This document shows, piece by piece, positions 1-15,100 of a stretch of DNA of 64,000 nt. This stretch comes from Bombus terrestris. Taxonomy: Eukaryota; Arthropoda; Insecta; Hymenoptera; Apidae. The notes below the pieces were generated by a model. It was not told where the DNA came from. It searched no databases and worked only from the letters and a program-made list of their open reading frames with translations. Location: positions 13,236,501 through 13,300,500 of the forward strand of contig NC_063273.1 of NCBI RefSeq assembly GCF_910591885.1. The letters are read 5' to 3'. Every line of letters starts with the position of its first letter. Positions within the stretch are counted from its first letter, which is position 1. Made by a program: the position numbers and the translations under genes.

Positions 1-1490
1 GTAACGTTAAACACCATATAGTGATCCAATATAACGTTATACGTTATAGCGTAATAGTACATAACGTTATACGTTGTAACGTAATGGTATATAACGTTAC
101 ACATCATATAGGGATCCAATATAACGTTATACGTTGTAACGTAATAGTATATAACGTTTTACGTCATATAGTGATCCAATATAACGTTATTCGATGTAAC
201 GTAATAGTATGTAACGTTATACGTTATAACGTAATAATACATAACGTTATACGTTGTAACATAATAGTATATAACGTTTTACGTCATATAGTGATCCAAT
301 ATAACGTTATTCGATGTAACGTAATAGTATGTAACGTTATACGTTATAACGTAATACTACATAACGTTATACGTTGTAACGTAATAGTATATAACCTTAT
401 ACATCATATAGTGAACCAATATATCGTTATACGTTATAACGTAATAGTACGTAACGTTATACGTTATAACGTAATAGTACATAACGTTATACGTTGTACC
501 GTAATAATACATAACGTCATACGTTGTAACGTAATAGTATTTACCGTTATACGTCATATAGTGATCCCAATATAGCGTTATACGTTATAACGTAATAGTA
601 CCTAACGTTATACGTTGTAACGTAATAGTATATAACGTTTTACGTCATATAGTGATCCAATATAGCGTTATTCGATGTAACGTAATAGTATCTAACGTTA
701 TACGTTATATCGTAATAATACATAACGTTATACGTTGTAACGTAATAGTATATAACGTTATACATCATATAGTGATCCAATTTAACGTTATACGCTATAA
801 CGTAATAGTACATAAAGTTAAACGTTGTAACATAATAATACATAACGTTATACGTTGTAACGTAATAGTATATAACGCTTTACGTCATATAATGGTCCAA
901 TATAACGTTATTCGATGTAAGGTAATAGTATGTAACGTTATACATCATATAGTGATCCAATGTAATGTTATACGTTGTAACTTAATAGATCACAACTTTA
1001 TACGTTATTACGTAATAGTATATAACGTTAAACACCATATAGTGATCCAATATAACGTTATACAATGTAACGTAATAGTACATAACATTATACGTTTTAG
1101 CGTAATAGTATATAACTTTATACATCAAATAGTGATCCTATTACATCCTTATACATCAAATAGTGATAATATTATACGTAATAACGTAATAGTACATAAC
1201 GTTATACGTCATATAGTGATCCCAATATAGCGTTATACGTTCTAACGTAATAGTACCTAACGTTATACGTTGTAACGTAATAGTATATAACGTTCTACGT
1301 CATATAGTGATCCAATATAGTGTTATTCGATGTAACGTAATAGTATCTAACGTTATACGTTATATCGTAATAATACATAACGTTATACGTTGTAACGTAA
1401 TAGTATATAACGTTATACGTCATATAGTGATCTAATATAACGTTATACGTTATAACGTAATAGTACATAACGTTATACGTTGTAACGTAA
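1..1490. repeat. Satellite block duplicated at about 8006-9616
   Basis: Satellite variants here recur in the same order about 8.0-8.1 kb downstream. Positions 1-150 match from about 8006. After an indel of about 121 bp, 171-1490 match 8297-9616 at a constant offset of 8126. Scattered substitutions exist, for example position 482 in the minus-strand frame and around 1095. The match ends at about 1490, where the right-hand copy continues into different monomers. It is an internal segmental duplication of the array; boundaries are approximate. Confidence 0.8.
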
Positions 1491-2504
1491 TAGTATGTAA
1501 CGTTCTACATCATATAGTGATCCAATCTAACGTTATACTTTCCAACATAATAGTACATAACGTTTCACGTTGTAACGTCATAGTATTTAACGTTACACAT
1601 CATATAGTGATCCAATAAAACGTTGTACGTTATAACGTAGTAGTACATAACGATATACGTTATTACGTAATAGTATATAACGTTATACATCATATAGTGA
1701 TCCAATATAACGTTACACGTTATTATGTAATAGTACATAACGATATACATCATATAGTGATCCAATATAACGTTATACGTTATAACGTTATAGTATATAA
1801 CGTTATACATCATATAGTGATCCAATTTAACGTTATACGCTATAACGTAATAGTACATAAAGTTAAACGTTGTAACATAATAATACATAACGATATACGT
1901 TGGAACGTAATAGTATATAACGTTTTACGTCTTATAGTGGTCCAATATAATGTTATACGTTGTAACTTAATAGATCATAACTTTATACGTTATTACGTAA
2001 TAGTTAATAACGTTACACATCATATAGTGATCCAATATAACGTTATACGTTATAACGTAATAGTACATAACGTTATACGTTGTAACGTCATAGTATATAA
2101 CGTTTTACATCATATAGTGATCCAATATAACGTTACTCGATGTAACGTAATAGTATATAACCTTATACATCAAATAGTGATCCTATTACATCCTTATACA
2201 TCAAATAGTGATAATATTATATGTAATAACGTAATAGTACATAATGTTATACGTTGTAACGTAATAGTATATAACGTCTTACGTCATATAGTGATCTAAT
2301 ATAACGTTATACGTTATAACGTAGTAGTACATAACGTTATACGTTGTAACGTAATAGTAAATAACCTTATACATCAAATAGTGATTCTATTACACCCTTA
2401 TACATCAAATAGTGATAATATTATATGTAATAACGTAATAGTACATAACGTTATACGTTGTAACGTAATTTCATATAACGTTACACATCATATAGCGATC
2501 CAAT

Positions 2505-2624
2505 ATAACGTTATACGTTATAACGTAATAGTACATAACGTTATACGTTATAACGTAATAGTACATAACGTTATACGTTATAACGTAATAGTACATAACG
2601 TTATACGTTATAACGTAATAGTAC
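2505..2624. repeat. Run of four identical simple monomers
   Basis: Four consecutive identical 30-bp monomers (starts at 2505, 2535, 2565 and 2595), all of the TTATAACG type, stand side by side. Elsewhere neighbouring monomers usually differ and alternate in higher-order groups. This run therefore looks like a recent single-monomer amplification. Confidence 0.85.
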
Positions 2625-5600
2625 ATAACGTTATACGTTGTAACGTAATAGTATATAACCTTATACATCATATAGTGAACCAATATATCGTTATACGTTA
2701 TAACGTAATTGTACGTAACGTTATACGTTGTAACGTAATAGTATGTAACGTTATACATCATATAGTGATCCAATCTAACGTTATACTTTCCAACATAATA
2801 GTACATAACGTTTCACGTTGTAACGTAATAGTATTTAACGTTACACATCATATAGTGATCCAATAAAACGTTGTACGTTATAACGTAGTAGTACATAACG
2901 TTATACGTTGTAACGTAATAGTATTTAACGTTATACGTCATATGGTGATCCTAATATAGCGTTATACGTAATAACGTAATAGTACATAACGTTATACGTT
3001 GTAACGTAATAGTATATAACGTTTTACGTCATATAGTGATGCAATATAACGTTATTCGATGTAACGTAATAGCATGTAACGTTATACATCAAATAATGAT
3101 CCAATATAATATTATACGTAATAACGTAATAGTACATAACGTTACACGTTGTAACGTAATAGTACATAACGTAATAGGTTGTAACGTAAAAATACATAAC
3201 GTTATACGTTGTAACGTAATAGTATATAACGTTTCACGTCATATAGTAATCCAATATATCATTATTCGATGTAACGTTATAGTAAGTAACGTTATACATC
3301 ATATAGTGATCCAATATAATCTTATGCGTTATAACGTAATAGTACATAACGTTACACGTTATAACGTAATAGTACATAACGTTATACGTTGTAACGTAAT
3401 AATACATAACGTCATAAGTTGTAATGTAATAGTATATAACGTTTTGCGTCATATAGTGATCTAATATAACGTTATACGTTGTAACGTAATAGTATTTAAC
3501 GTTATACGTCATATAGTGATCCCAATAAAGCGTTATACGTTATAACGTAATAGTACCTAACGTTATACGTTGTAGCGTAATAGTATTTAACGTTATACGT
3601 CATATAGTGATCCCAATAAAGCGTTATACGTTATAACGTAATAGTACCTAACGTTATACGTTGTAGCGTAATAGCATATAACGTTTTACGTCATATAGTG
3701 ATCCAATCTAACGTTATACTTTCCAACATAATAGTACATAACGTTTCACGTTGTAACGTAATAGTATTTAACGTTACACATCATATAGTGATCCAATAAA
3801 ACGTTGTACGTTATAACGTAGTAGTACATAACGTTATACGTTATAACGTAATAGTACATAACGTTATACATTGTAACGTAATAGTATATAACCTTATACA
3901 TCATATAGTGAACCAATATATCGTTATACGTTATAACGTAATAGTACGTAACGTTATACGTTGTAACGTAATAGTATGTAACGTTATACATCATATAGTG
4001 ATCCAATCTAACGTTATACTTTCCAACATAATAGTACATAACGTTTCACGTTGTAACGTAATAGTATTTAACGTTACACATCATATAGTGATCCAATAAA
4101 ACGTTGTACGTTATAACGTAGTAGTACATAACGTTATACGTTGTAACGTAATAGTATTTAACGTTATACGTCATATAGTGATCCCAATAAAGCGTTATAC
4201 GTTATAACGTAATAGTACCTAACGTTATACGTTGTAGCGTAATAGCATATAACGTTTTACGTCATATAGTGATCCAATATAACGTTATTCGATGTAACGT
4301 AATAGTATGTAACGTTATACATCAAATAGTGATCCAATGTAATATTATACGTAATAACGTAATAGTACATAACGTTATACGTTGTAACGTAATAGTACTT
4401 AACGTAATACGTTGTAACGTAAAAATACATAACGTTATACGTTGTAACGTAATAGTATATAACGTTTTACGTCATATAGTAATCCAATATATCATTATTC
4501 GATGTAACGTTATAGTAAGTAACGTTATACATCATATATTGATCCAATATAATGTTATACGTTATAACCTAATAGATCATAACTTTATGCGTTATTACGT
4601 AATACTTTATAACGTTAAACACCATATAGTGATCCAATATAACGTTATACGTTGTAACGTAATAGTACATAACGTTATACGTTGTAACGTAATAATGCAT
4701 AACGTTATACGTTGTAACGTAATAGTATATAACGTTTTACGTCATATAGTGATCCAATATAACGTTATTCGGTGTAACGTAATAGTATGTAACGATATAC
4801 ATCAAATAGTGATCCAATATAATATTATACGTAATAACGTAATAGTACATAACGTTATACGTTGTAACTTAATAGTACATAACGTAATACGTTGTAACGT
4901 AAATATACATAACGTTATACGTTGTCACGTAATAGTACATAACCTTATACATCATATAGTGAACCGATATATCGTTATACGTTATAACGTAATAGTACAT
5001 AACGATATACGTTGTAACGTAATAGTACATAACGTTATACGTTGTAACGTAATAATACATAACGTTATACGTTGTAACGTAATAGTATATAACGTTTTAC
5101 GTCATATAGTGATCTAACATAACGTTATACGTCATAACGTAATAGTACATAACGTTATACGTTGTAACGTAATAGCATGTAACGTTAAACATCATATAGT
5201 CATCCAATATAACGTTATACGTTGTAACGTAATACTACATAACGTAATACGTTGTAACGTAAAAATACATAACGTTATACGTTGTAACGTAATAGTATAT
5301 AACGTTTCACGTCATATAGTAATCCAATATATCATTATTCGATGTAACGTTATAGTAAGTAACGTTATGCATCATATAGTGATCCAATATAATGTTTTAC
5401 GTTATAACCTAATAAATCATAACTTTATGCGTTATTACGTAATACTTTATAACGTTAAACACCATGTAGTGATCCAATATAACGTTATACGTTATAACGT
5501 AATAGTACATAACGTTATACGTTGTAACGTAATAATACATAACGTTATACGTTGTAGCGTAATAGTATATAACGTTTTACGTCATATAGTGATCTATTAT

Positions 5601-6139
5601 AACGTTATACGTTATAACGTAATAGTACATAACGTTATACGATCTAACGTAATAGTATGTAACGTTATACATCATGTAGTGATCCAATATAACGTTATAC
5701 GTTCTAACATAATAGTACGTAACGTTTCACGTTGTAACGTAATAGTATATAACGATATACATCATATAGTGATCCAATATAACGTTATACGTTATAACGT
5801 AATAGTACATAACGATATACATCATATAGTGATCAAATTTAACGTAATACGCTATAACGTAATAGTACATAAAGTTATACGTTGTAACGTAATAATACAT
5901 AACGTTATTCGTTGTAACGTAATAGTATATAACGTTTTACGTCATATACTGGTCCAATATAACGTTGTTCGACGTAACGTAATAGTATATAACCTTATAC
6001 ATCAAATAGTGATCCTATTACTTCCTTATACATCAAATAGTGATAATATTATACGTAATAACGTAATAGTACATAACGTTATACGTTGTAACTTAATAGT
6101 ATATAACGTTATACGTTGTAACGTAATTGTACATAACGT

Positions 6140-7046
6140 TTTACGTCATATAGTGATCTAACATAACGTTATACGTTATAACGTAATAGTACATAACGTT
6201 ATACGTTGTAACGTAATAGTATGTAACGTTAAACATCATATAGTGATCCAATATAACGTTATACGTTCTAACATAATAGTACATAACGTTTTACGTTGTA
6301 ACGCAATAGTATGTAACGTTATACATCATATAGTGATCCAATATAGCGTTATGCGTTATAACGTAATAGTACATAACGTTATTCGTTGTAACGTCATAGT
6401 ATATAACGTTTTACGTCATATAGTGATCCAATATAACGTTATTCGATGTAACGTAATAGTATGTAACGTTAAACACCATATAGTGATCCAATATAACGTT
6501 ATACGTTATAGCGTAATAGTACATAACGTTATACGTTGTAACGTAATGGTATATAACGTTACACATCATATAGGGATCCAATATAACGTTATACGTTGTA
6601 ACGTAATAATACAAAACGTCATACGTTTTAACGTAATAGTATTTAACGTTATACGTCATATAGTGATCCCAATATAGCGTAATACGTTATAACGTAATAG
6701 TACCTAACGTTATACTTTGTAACGTAATAGTATATAACGTTTTACGTCATATAGTGATCCAATATAACGTTATTCGATGTAACGTAATAGTATGTAACGT
6801 TATACGTTATAACGTAATAATACATAACGTTATACGTTGTAACATAATAGTATATAACGTTTTACGTCATATAGTGATCCAATATAACGTTATTCGATGT
6901 AACGTAATAGTATGTAACGTTATACGTTATAACGTAATACTACATAACGTTATACGTTGTAACGTAATAGTATATCACCTTATACATCATATAGTGAACC
7001 AATATATCGTTATACGCTATAACGTAATAGTACGTAACGTTATACG
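6140..7046. repeat. Satellite segment duplicated at about 7683-8589
   Basis: The order of monomer variants is repeated 1543 bp downstream. For example, a 144-codon open stretch at 6243-6677 gives the same translation as 7786-8220. The copies diverge at about 7046/8589, where the left copy enters an irregular AT-rich patch. Part of the same segment also recurs at 46220-46836 (offset 38697 from 7523-8139). Boundaries were judged by eye. Confidence 0.8.
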
Positions 7047-7048
7047 TT

Positions 7049-7112
7049 GTAACGTCATAGTATATAATATAACGTAGTATATAATATAATATAACGTCAT
7101 AGTATATACGTT
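7049..7112. repeat. Irregular AT-rich patch breaking the monomer register
   Basis: The 30-bp pattern collapses here into short repeats of the form TATAATATAACGT and AGTATATAATATAAT before the normal pattern resumes at about 7105. No coding or foreign sequence is seen. It most likely arose by replication slippage inside the array. Confidence 0.7.
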
Positions 7113-10100
7113 TTACGTCATATAGTGATCCAATATAACGTTATTCGATGTAACGTAATAGTATGTAACGTTAAACACCATATAGTGATCCAATATAACG
7201 TTATAAGTTATAACGTAACAGTACATAACGTTATACATTATAACGTAATAGTACATAACGTTATACGTTGTAACATAATAGTATATGACGTTATACATCA
7301 TATAGTGAATCAATATAACGTTATACGTTATAAAGTAATAGTACATAGCGTTATACGTTATTACGTAATGGTATTTAACATTATACGTCATATGGTGATC
7401 CTAATATAGCGTTATACGTAATAACGTAATAGTACATAACGTTATACGTTGTAACGTAATAGTATAAAACGTTTTACGTCATGTAGTGATGCAATATATC
7501 GTTATTCGATGTAACGTTATAGTATGTAACGTTATACATCATATAGTGATCCAATATAATCTTATGCGTTATAACGTAATAGTACTTGACGTTATACGTT
7601 ACAACGTAATAGTACATAACGTTATACGTTGTAACGTAATAATACATAACTTCATACGTTGTAACGTAATACTATATAACGTTTTACGTCATATAGTGAT
7701 CTAATATAACGTTATAAGTTATAACGTAATAGTACATAACGTTATACGTTGTAACGTAATAGTATGTAACGTTATACATCATATAGTGATCCAATATAAC
7801 GTTATACGTTCTAACATAATAGTACATAACGTTTTACGTTGTAACGCAATAGTATGTAACGTTATACATCATATAGTGATCCAATATAGCGTTATGCGTT
7901 ATAACGTAATAGTACATAACGTTATACGTTGTAACGTCATAGTATATAACGTTTTACGTCATATAGTGATCCAATATAACGTTATTCGATGTAACGTAAT
8001 AGTATGTAACGTTAAACACCATATAGTGATCCAATATAACGTTATACGTTATAGCGTAATAGTACATAACGTTATACGTTGTAACGTAATGGTATATAAC
8101 GTTACACATCATATAGGGATCCAATATAACGTTATACGTTGTAACGTAATAATACAAAACGTCATACGTTTTAACGTAATAGTATTTAACGTTATACGTC
8201 ATATAGTGATCCCAATATAGCGTAATACGTTATAACGTAATAGTACCTAACGTTATACTTTGTAACGTAATAGTATATAACGTTTTACGTCATATAGTGA
8301 TCCAATATAACGTTATTCGATGTAACGTAATAGTATGTAACGTTATACGTTATAACGTAATAATACATAACGTTATACGTTGTAACATAATAGTATATAA
8401 CGTTTTACGTCATATAGTGATCCAATATAACGTTATTCGATGTAACGTAATAGTATGTAACGTTATACGTTATAACGTAATACTACATAACGTTATACGT
8501 TGTAACGTAATAGTATATAACCTTATACATCATATAGTGAACCAATATATCGTTATACGCTATAACGTAATAGTACGTAACGTTATACGTTATAACGTAA
8601 TAGTACATAACGTTATACGTTGTAACGTAATAATACATAACGTCATACGTTGTAACGTAATAGTATTTACCGTTATACGTCATATAGTGATCCCAATATA
8701 GCGTTATACGTTATAACGTAATAGTACCTAACGTTATACGTTGTAACGTAATAGTATATAACGTTTTACGTCATATAGTGATCCAATATAGCGTTATTCG
8801 ATGTAACGTAATAGTATCTAACGTTATACGTTATATCGTAATAATACATAACGTTATACGTTGTAACGTAATAGTATATAACGTTATACATCATATAGTG
8901 ATCCAATTTAACGTTATACGCTATAACGTAATAGTACATAAAGTTAAACGTTGTAACATAATAATACATAACGTTATACGTTGTAACGTAATAGTATATA
9001 ACGCTTTACGTCATATAATGGTCCAATATAACGTTATTCGATGTAAGGTAATAGTATGTAACGTTATACATCATATAGTGATCCAATGTAATGTTATACG
9101 TTGTAACTTAATAGATCACAACTTTATACGTTATTACGTAATAGTATATAACGTTAAACACCATATAGTGATCCAATATAACATTATACAATGTAACGTA
9201 ATAGTACATAACATTATACGTTGTAACGTAATAGTATATAACTTTATACATCAAATAGTGATCCTATTACATCCTTATACATCAAATAGTGATAATATTA
9301 TACGTAATAACGTAATAGTACATAACGTTATACGTCATATAGTGATCCCAATATAGCGTTATACGTTCTAACGTAATAGTACCTAACGTTATACGTTGTA
9401 ACGTAATAGTATATAACGTTCTACGTCATATAGTGATCCAATATAGTGTTATTCGATGTAACGTAATAGTATCTAACGTTATACGTTATATCGTAATAAT
9501 ACATAACGTTATACGTTGTAACGTAATAGTATATAACGTTATACGTCATATAGTGATCTAATATAACGTTATACGTTATAACGTAATAGTACATAACGTT
9601 ATACGTTGTAACGTCATAGTATATAACGTTTTAAGTCATATAGTGATCCAATATAACGTTATTCGATGTAACGTAATAGTATCTAACGTTATACGTTATA
9701 TCGTAATAATACATAACGTTATACGTTGTAACGTAATAGTATATAACGTTTTACATCATATAGTGATCTAATATAACGTTATACGTTACAACGTAATAGT
9801 ACATAACGTTATACGTTGTAACGTAATAGTATGTAACGTTAAACATCATATAGTCATCCAATATAACGTTATACGTTTTAACATAATAGTACATTACGTT
9901 TCACATTGTAACGTAATATTATATAACGTTACACATCATATAGCGATCCAATATATCGTTATACGTTATAACGTAATAGTACGTAACGTTATAGGTTATA
10001 ACGTAATAGTACATAACGTTATACGTTATAACGTAATACTACATAACGTTATACGTTGTAACGTAATAGTATATAACCTTATACATCATATAGTGAACCA

Positions 10101-10439
10101 ATATATCGTTATACGTTATAACGTAATAGTACGTAACGTTATACGTTATAACGTAATAGTACATAACGTTATACGTTGTAACGTAATAATACATAACGTC
10201 ATACGTTGTAACGTAATAGCATTTAACGTTATACGTCATATTGTGATCCCAATATAGCGTTATACGTTATAACGTAATAGTACCTAACGTTATACGTTGT
10301 AACGTAATAGTATGTAACGTTATACATCAAATAGTAATCCAATGTAATATTATACGTAATAACGTAATAGTACATAACGTTATACGTTGTAACGTAATAG
10401 TACATAACGTAATACGTTGTAACGTAAAAATACATAACG

Positions 10440-11125
10440 TTATACGTTGTAACGTAATAGTATGTAACGTTATACATCAAATAGTAATCCAATGTAATAT
10501 TATACGTAATAACGTAATAGTACATAACGTTATACGTTGTAACGTAATAGTACATAACGTAATACGTTGTAACGTATTAGTACATAACGTTATACGTTGT
10601 AACGTAATGGCATATAATGTTACACATCATATAGTGATCCAATATAACGTTATACGTTATAACGTAATAGTACATAGCGTTATACGTTATTACGTAATAG
10701 TATTTAACGTTATACGACATATAGTGATTCTAATATAGCGTTATACGTTATATCGTAATAGAGGATAACGTTATACGTTGTAACGTAATAGTATATAACG
10801 TTTTACGTCATATAGTGATCCAATATAACGATATTCGATGTAACGTAATAGTATGTAACGTTATACGTTATAACGTAATACTACATAACGTTATACGTTG
10901 TAACGTAATAGTATATAACCTTATACATCAAATAGTGATCCTATTACATCCTTATACATCAAATAGTGTTAATATTATACGTAATAACGTAATATTACAT
11001 AACGTTATACGTTGTAACGTAATAGTATATAACGTTTTACGTCATATAGTGATCTAATATAACGTTATACGTTATAACGTAATTGTTCATAACGTTATAC
11101 GTTGCAACGTAATAGTATATAACCT
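10440..11125. repeat. Satellite segment duplicated at about 13652-14337
   Basis: Monomer order matches at a constant offset of 3212 bp. For instance, the block with TAGAGGATAACG at about 10760 recurs at about 13970, and 10815-11057 matches 14027-14269 apart from a few bases. Flanking stretches (about 9160-9620 against 12360-12850, and 11221-11720 against about 14232-14730) also match, at slightly different offsets. The duplicated region is therefore about 2.4 kb with internal indels of up to about 200 bp. Confidence 0.75.
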
Positions 11126-12143
11126 TATACATCAAATAGTGATCCTATTACATCCTTATACATCAAATAGTGATAATATTATACGTAATAACGTAATAGT
11201 ACATAACGTTATACGTTGTAACGTAATAGTATATAACGTTTTACGTCATATAGTGATCTAATATAACGTTATACGTTATAACGTAATAGTACATAACGTT
11301 ATACGTTGTAACGTAATAGTATGTAACGTTATAAATCATATAGTGATCCAATATAACGTTATACTTTCCAACATAATAGTACATAACGTTTCACGTTGTA
11401 ACGTAATAGTATTTAACGTTACACATCATATAGTGATCCAATAAAACGTTATACGTTATAACGTAATAGTACATATCGATATACATCATATAGTGATCCA
11501 ATATAACGTTACTCGTTATTATGTAATAGTACATAACGATATACATCATATAGTGATCCAATATAACGTTATACGTTATAACGTAATTGTACATAACGTT
11601 ATACGTTGCAACGTAATAGTATATAACCTTATACATCAAATAGTGATCCTATTACATCCTTATACATCAAATAGTGATAATATTATACGTAATAACGTAA
11701 TAGTACATAACGTTATACGTTATTACGTAATAGTATCTAACGTTACAATTCGTATAGTGATCCAATATAACGTTATACGTTATAACGTAATAGTACATAA
11801 CGTTATACGTTGTAACGTAATAATACATAACGTTATACATCATATAGTGATCCAATATAACGTTATACGTTATAACGTAATAGTAGATATCGATATACAT
11901 CATATAGTGATCCAATATAACGTTACACGTTATTATGTAATAGTACATAACGATATACATCACATAGTGATCCAATATAACGTTATACGTTATAACGTAA
12001 TAGTACATAACGTTATACGTTATTACGTAATAGTATATAACGTTATACATCATATAGTGCTCCAATATAACGTTACACGTTATTATGTAATAGTACATAA
12101 CGATATACATCATACAGTGATCCAATTTAACGTTATACGCTAT

Positions 12144-12158
12144 AACGTAATAGTACAT
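12144..12158 (+). other. Unoccupied paralogous insertion site of the R1-like element
   Basis: The 15 bases AACGTAATAGTACAT here are uninterrupted. They are flanked on the left by sequence matching that left of element copy 1 (about 11830-12143 against 20244-20557) and on the right by sequence matching that right of it (12159-about 12554 against 26238-about 26633). The flanks share unusual variants: GATATCGATATACATC, a TATAGTGC/TATAGTTC difference, ATTTAACGTTATACGC and AAAGTTAAACG. This is the pre-insertion state of the site in an older copy of the same higher-order unit. It fixes the element ends and the length of the target-site duplication. Confidence 0.85.
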
Positions 12159-15100
12159 AAAGTTAAACGTTGTAACATAATAATACATAACGTTATACGT
12201 TGTAACGTAATAGTATTTAACGCTTTACGTCATATAGTGGTCCAATATAACGTTATTCGATGTAAGGTAATAGTATGTAACGTTATACATCACATAGTGA
12301 TCCAATATAATGTTATACGTTGTAACTTAATAGATCATAACTTTATACGTTATTACGTAATAGTATATAACGTTAGACACCATATAGTGATCCAATATAA
12401 CGTTATACGATGTATCGTAATAGTACATAACGTTATACGTTGTAACGTAATAGTATATAACCTTATACATCAAATAGTGATCCTATTACATCCTTATACA
12501 TCAAATAGTGATAATATTATACGTAATAACGTAATAGTACATAACGTTATACGTCATATAGTGATCCCAATATAGCGTTATACGTTATAACGTAATAGTA
12601 CCTAACGTTATACGTTGTAACGTAATAGTATATAACGTTTTACGTCATATAGTGATCCAATATAGTGCTATTCGATGTAACGTAATAGTATCTAACGTTA
12701 TACGTTATATCGTAATAATACATAACGTTATACGTTGTAACGAAATAGTATATAACGTTTTACGTCATATAGTGATCTAATATAACGTTATACGTTATAA
12801 CGTAATAGTACATAACGTTATACGTTGTAACGTCATAGTATATAACGTTTTAAGTCATATAGTGATCCAATATAACGTTATTCGATGTAACGTAATAGTA
12901 TGTAACGTTATACATCAAATAGTGATCCTATTACATCCTTATACATCAAATAGTGATAATATTATATGTAATAACGTAATAGTACATAACCTAATACGTT
13001 GTAACGTAATAGTATATAGCGTTTTACGTCATATAGTGATCCAATATAGCGTTATTCGATGTAACGTAATAGTATCTAACGTTATACGTTATATCGTAAT
13101 AATACATAACGTTATACGTTGTAACGTAATAGTATATAACGTTTTACATCATATAGTGATCTAATATAACGTTATACGTTACAACGTAATAGTACATAAC
13201 GTTATACGTTGTAACGTAATAGTATGTAACGTTAAACATCATATAGTCATCCAATATAACGTTATACGTTTTAACATAATAGTACATTACGTTTCACGTT
13301 GGAACGTAATATTATATAACGTTACACATCATATAGCGATCCAATATAACGTTATACGTTATAACGTAATAGTACATAACGTTATACGTTATAACGTAAT
13401 AGTACATAACGTTACACGTTATAACGTAATACTACATAACGTTATACGTTTTAACATAATAGTACATTACGTTTCACGTTGTAACGTAATATTATATAAC
13501 GTTACACATCATATAGCGATCCAATATAACGTTATACGTTATAACGTAATAGTACATAACGTTATACGTTATAACGTAATAGTACATAACGTTATACGTT
13601 GTAACGTAATAGTACATAACGTAATACGTTGTAACGTAAAAATACATAACGTTATACGTTGTAACGTAATAGTATGTAACGTTATACATCAAATAGTAAT
13701 CCAATGTAATATTATACGTAATAACGTAATAATACATAACGTTATACGTTGTAACGTAATAGTACATAACGTAATACGTTGTAACGTATTAGTACATAAC
13801 GTTATACGTTGTAACGTAATGGCATATAATGTTACACATCATATAGTGATCCAATATAACGTTATACGTTATAACGTAATAGTACATAGCGTTATACGTT
13901 ATTACGTAATAGTATTTAACGTTATACGACATATAGTGATTCTAATATAGCGTTATACGTTATAACGTAATAGAGGATAACGTTATACGTTGTAACGTAA
14001 TAGTATATAACGTTTTACGTCATATAGTGATCCAATATAACGATATTCGATGTAACGTAATAGTATGTAACGTTATACGTTATAACGTAATACTACATAA
14101 CGTTATACGTTGTAACGTAATAGTATATAACCTTATACATCAAATAGTGATCCTATTACATCCTTATACATCAAATAGTGTTAATATTATACGTAATAAC
14201 GTAATAGTACATAACGTTATACGTTGTAACGTAATAGTATATAACGTTTTACGTCATATAGTGATCTAATATAACGTTATACGTTATAACGTAATAGTAC
14301 ATAACGTTATACGTTGTAACGTAATAGTATGTAACGTTATACATCATATAGTGATCCAATATAACGTTATACTTTCCAACATAATAGTACATAACGTTTC
14401 ACGTTGTAACGTAATAGTATTTAACGTTACACATCATATAGTAATCCAATAAAACGTTATACGTTATAACGTAATAGTACATATTGATATACATCATATA
14501 GTGATCCAATATAACGTTATTCGTTATTATGTAATAGTACATAACGATATACATCATATAGTGATCCAATATAACGTTATACGTTATAACGTAATAGTAC
14601 ATAACGTTATACGTTGTAACGGCATAGTATGTTCGTTTTACGTCATATGGTGATCTAATATAACGTTATACGTTATAACGTAATAGTACATAACGTTATA
14701 CGTTATTACGTAATAGTATTTAACGTTACAATTCGTATAGTGATCCAATATAACGTTATACGTTATAACGTAATAGTACATAACGTTATACATTATAACG
14801 TAATAGTACATAACGTTATACGTTGTAACGTAATAGTATATAACGTTATACATCATATAGTGATCCAATATAACGTTATACGTTATAAAGTAATAGTACA
14901 TAGCGTTATACGTTATTACGTAATAGTATTTAACGTTATACGTTGTAACGTAATAATACATAACGTCATACGTTGTAACGTAATAGTATTTAACGTTATA
15001 CGTCATATAGTTATCCCAATATAGCTTTATACGTTATAACGTAATAGTACCTAACGTTATACGTTGTAACGTAATAGTATATAACGTTTTACGTCATATA

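Noticed and set aside
661..690. CENP-B-box-like motif in monomers with TTCGATGTAACG
   Set aside because: The TTCG and the central A fit the canonical box, but the CGGG half is absent (GTAA instead), so the match is not meaningful.
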